Source of the DNA: Deltaproteobacteria bacterium
GTDB taxonomy: Bacteria > Desulfobacterota > Binatia > UBA9968 > JAJDTQ01
Direction of reading: 5' to 3'
Assembly (NCBI GenBank): GCA_028818755.1
Contig: JAPPNF010000169.1
Span: forward strand, 1 to 64,000
DNA length: 64,000 nucleotides
The notes under the pieces were generated by a model that worked only from the letters and a program-made list of their open reading frames with translations, searched no databases and was not told the origin of the DNA. Shown here piece after piece: positions 61,950-64,000 of this stretch. The position numbers and the translations under genes were made by a program. How positions within the stretch are numbered: the stretch's first letter is position 1; the number at the start of each line of letters is the position of its first letter.

Positions 61950-63083
61950 ATGTCGAAACCCATCCTACACGGCGTCAAGGTGCTGGACTTGAGCCACATG
62001 TACCCGGGCACGCTGTGCACGTGGCTGCTGGCGGCGCTGGGCGCGGAGATCCTCAAGGTGGAGGAGCCTGAGGCGGTGCGCTCGGGCGCGCCCTTCCTCA
62101 ACCAGGGCAAGAAGAGCATCACATTGAACCTCAAAACCGACGCGGGACGCGGGGTGCTGTACACCTTGGCGAAGGAGTCGGACATCGTGGTGGAGGGGTT
62201 CCGGCCCGGCGTGGCGCGCAGGCTCCGGGTCGACTACGACACGCTGCGAGCGTTGAACCCCAGGCTCGTTTACTGCTCCATATCGAGCTTCGGCCAGACC
62301 GGCCCGTCGGTGTCGTACTCCGCCCACGACATCAATTTCCTGGCGCTGAGCGGCATGCTCGGCATCGGCCGGGAGGCGGACCGCAGGCCGCTTCCTCCTG
62401 CCGCGCAAGTGGCGGACGTGGCCGGCGGCGGATACCCGGCCCTGAGCGCGATCCTCGCCGCCTACATCGCGGTGCTGCGCGACGGAGAGGGGCGTTTCCT
62501 CGACATCTCCATGTTCGACTGGACCCTGCTCATGGTGGCGCGCTACCTGATGCTCGACCCGCCGCCCCGGCGTTCCCGGCCGGTGGTCAAGCGCGAGCAC
62601 GCCACCCTGGCCGGCACGGCGGCCTGTTACGACACCTACGAGGCGGGCGACGGCGGATTCGTGTCGCTGGCTGCCCTGGGGCCCAGGCAGTGGGCTCTCC
62701 TGTGCAAGGCGCTGGGCCTGGAGCGCTACGCGGACGCGGCCCTCGACCCGCTCAAGACGCCGCGAATCAAGGCGGCGATGCGCCGCGTCTTCAAGACCCG
62801 CCCGCGCGACCACTGGGTGGAGCTGCTGCGGAACGAGCACGGCCTCTCGGTGGCGCCGGTCTACGAGCCCGAGGAGGTGCTGGAGGATCCTCACGTCCGC
62901 TTCCGCAAGACGCTCGCCCGGGGGCGGGACGGCGTGGAATTTACGCCGCCGTTCTGGTTCGCCGGAGCGCGGAAGCCGGGAGGAAAGACCTGCCGCGTGG
63001 GTCAGCACACCGCCGCCGTCCTCAGGAGCCTCGGATACACCGCCACGGAGATCCGGCAACTCCGCAAGGCCAAGGCCGTCTGA
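61950..63083 (+). CDS. CaiB/BaiF family CoA-transferase (AMACR-like)
   Basis: 377 aa from MSKPILHGVKVLDLSHMYPG after GGGAGG. Class III CoA-transferase / racemase family: WLLAALGAEILKVEEPEAVRSGAPFLNQGKKSITLNL, SDIVVEGFRPGVARRLRVDY and SISSFGQTGP are classical blocks. Could be an alpha-methylacyl-CoA racemase, which would fit methyl-branched PKS or lipid degradation, or a CoA-transferase. Third member of this family in the window. Confidence 0.9.
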   Translation: MSKPILHGVKVLDLSHMYPGTLCTWLLAALGAEILKVEEPEAVRSGAPFLNQGKKSITLNLKTDAGRGVLYTLAKESDIVVEGFRPGVARRLRVDYDTLRALNPRLVYCSISSFGQTGPSVSYSAHDINFLALSGMLGIGREADRRPLPPAAQVADVAGGGYPALSAILAAYIAVLRDGEGRFLDISMFDWTLLMVARYLMLDPPPRRSRPVVKREHATLAGTAACYDTYEAGDGGFVSLAALGPRQWALLCKALGLERYADAALDPLKTPRIKAAMRRVFKTRPRDHWVELLRNEHGLSVAPVYEPEEVLEDPHVRFRKTLARGRDGVEFTPPFWFAGARKPGGKTCRVGQHTAAVLRSLGYTATEIRQLRKAKAV

Positions 63084-63183
63084 TGCGGGATGCTCGGTTG
63101 AACACCGTCCGTGATTGGAGTAATTCTCCGGTAGCGTCCCGCGGGGCGTATTGCGCCCGCGTGGCGCCTTGGGGAGGCATTCG

Positions 63184-64000
63184 ATGTCGGAGGTAAAGGC
63201 GGGACTGGAAGGGGTGGTGGCCGGGGAGACGGCCATCTGTTCGGTGCGCCCGGAGGGGGAGTTGGTGTACCGCGGCTACGATGTGCACGACCTGGCGGAG
63301 CAGGCGAGCTTCGAGGAAGTGGCGTACCTGGTGCTGTTGGGCAGGCTTCCCACCCGTGCGGAGCTGGAAGCGTTCGACGCGGAGTTGCGCTCCCAGCGGG
63401 CGCTGCCGCCGGGAGTGGTGGAGAGCCTGGAGCTGCTCCCGTCGGACGCGGTTCCGATGGACGCGTTGCGCACCGCGGTATCGGCGCTGGCGCTCTACGA
63501 CCCGGACGCCGGAGACGACTCCCGCGAGGCCAACCTGAGGAAGGCGACGCGGCTGCTGGCGCGCCTGGCCACGGTGGTGGCGGCGGTGCACCGGCTCTCG
63601 CAGGGGCTGGAGGTGGTGGCGCCGGATCCCGGGCTGAACCACGCGGCGAGTTTCCTGCACATGCTGCGCGGGGAGCGGCCCGACGAGTTCGAGGCCCGGG
63701 TGCTGGAGGTGACGCTGATTCTTTACATGGAGCACGAGTTCAACGCCTCCACGTTCACCGCCCGTGTGATCGCGTCCACGCTGGCGGACCTGTACGGCGC
63801 GGTGGTGGGAGCGATCGCGGCGCTCAAGGGGCCGCTTCACGGGGGCGCCAACGAGAAGGCGATGGACGTGATCCTGGAGATCGGGGAGCCGGAGCGTGCG
63901 GAGGGGTGGGTGGAGGAGAGCCTGCGGGAGAAGAAGCGTGTGATGGGGTTCGGGCACCGGATCTACAAGACCGCGGACTCGCGGGTGGAGGTGGCGAAGA
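63184..64000 (+). CDS. Citrate synthase (partial, cut by the window end)
   Basis: Reads MSEVKAGLEGVVAGETAICSVRPEG and continues open to the window end (about 272 codons). Citrate synthase blocks: EHEFNASTFTARV, the catalytic His in GPLHGGANEKAM, and GFGHRIYKTADSR with the second His. N-terminal form matches short (methyl)citrate synthases of about 370-380 aa. The ORF track misses it because it has no stop in the window. Confidence 0.93.
   Translation, partial: MSEVKAGLEGVVAGETAICSVRPEGELVYRGYDVHDLAEQASFEEVAYLVLLGRLPTRAELEAFDAELRSQRALPPGVVESLELLPSDAVPMDALRTAVSALALYDPDAGDDSREANLRKATRLLARLATVVAAVHRLSQGLEVVAPDPGLNHAASFLHMLRGERPDEFEARVLEVTLILYMEHEFNASTFTARVIASTLADLYGAVVGAIAALKGPLHGGANEKAMDVILEIGEPERAEGWVEESLREKKRVMGFGHRIYKTADSRVEVAK

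Overview
The window is 64 kb of GC-rich (roughly two thirds G+C) bacterial chromosome. Gene content suggests an uncultivated, metabolically broad heterotroph: CaiB/BaiF CoA-transferases, an acyl-CoA dehydrogenase, ACMSD-like amidohydrolase, thiolase plus DUF35 partner, TTT-type solute-binding proteins, an AOR/formate dehydrogenase cluster and a reducing type I PKS. This mix recalls Tectomicrobia, Binatota or deltaproteobacterial-type genomes. No rRNA or other phylogenetic marker is present, so the assignment is a guess.

Layout. 0-5 kb: DUF523/DUF1722 protein, an HtrA-like pseudoprotease, an oxaloacetate decarboxylase-like enzyme, an MFS transporter and a nitrate reductase-associated protein. 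The tail of the last gene begins a three-unit 94-bp tandem repeat carrying Fur-box-like palindromes. 5-8 kb: formamide operon (formamidase, AmiS/UreI channel, FmdB), then a CrcB fluoride channel. 8-15.4 kb: a tightly overlapping molybdenum/tungsten redox operon (MobA-MoaD fusion, aldehyde:ferredoxin oxidoreductase, NuoE-NuoF fusion, formate dehydrogenase alpha).

15.4-23.5 kb: a lemA / TPM-domain / nucleotidyltransferase-like gene set on the minus strand, split by about 5.7 kb of foreign DNA. The insert is a decayed IS3-family element interrupted by an IS110/IS1111-type element, itself interrupted by an IS256-family element with an intact 8-bp target duplication, plus an AT-richer orphan gene. 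23.6-37.8 kb: an NCS2 permease and a PKS locus (KS-AT-DH-MT-ER-KR-ACP-KS-AT, free ACP, alpha/beta hydrolase) with a clpP directly behind it. The PKS frame is broken by one in-frame TAG at the end of AT1, and AT2 is catalytically dead.

37.9-45.9 kb (minus strand): FAD oxidoreductase, threonine aldolase, RodZ-like protein, a DUF3179 protein, SDR, aminotransferase, aldo/keto reductase and an FmdB-like protein. 46-64 kb: acyl-CoA dehydrogenase with two CoA-transferases, a small unknown protein, methyltransferase, threonine dehydratase, ornithine cyclodeaminase family protein, MazE-like antitoxin, an AAA/DUF4143 ATPase behind 22-bp iteron-like repeats, radical SAM protein, amidohydrolase, DUF35/thiolase pair, two tandem solute-binding proteins, a third CoA-transferase and a truncated citrate synthase.

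The most notable observation is the DUF3179 gene. Its reading frame is interrupted only by a TGA that sits exactly at the first cysteine of the family's CPLC motif. A perfect 7-bp stem with a 5-nt, G-containing loop follows 13 nt later, which is the geometry of a bacterial SECIS element. This makes it a candidate selenoprotein (UxxC). No Sec machinery is visible in the window, and the formate dehydrogenase uses Cys, so the proposal needs genome-level checking.
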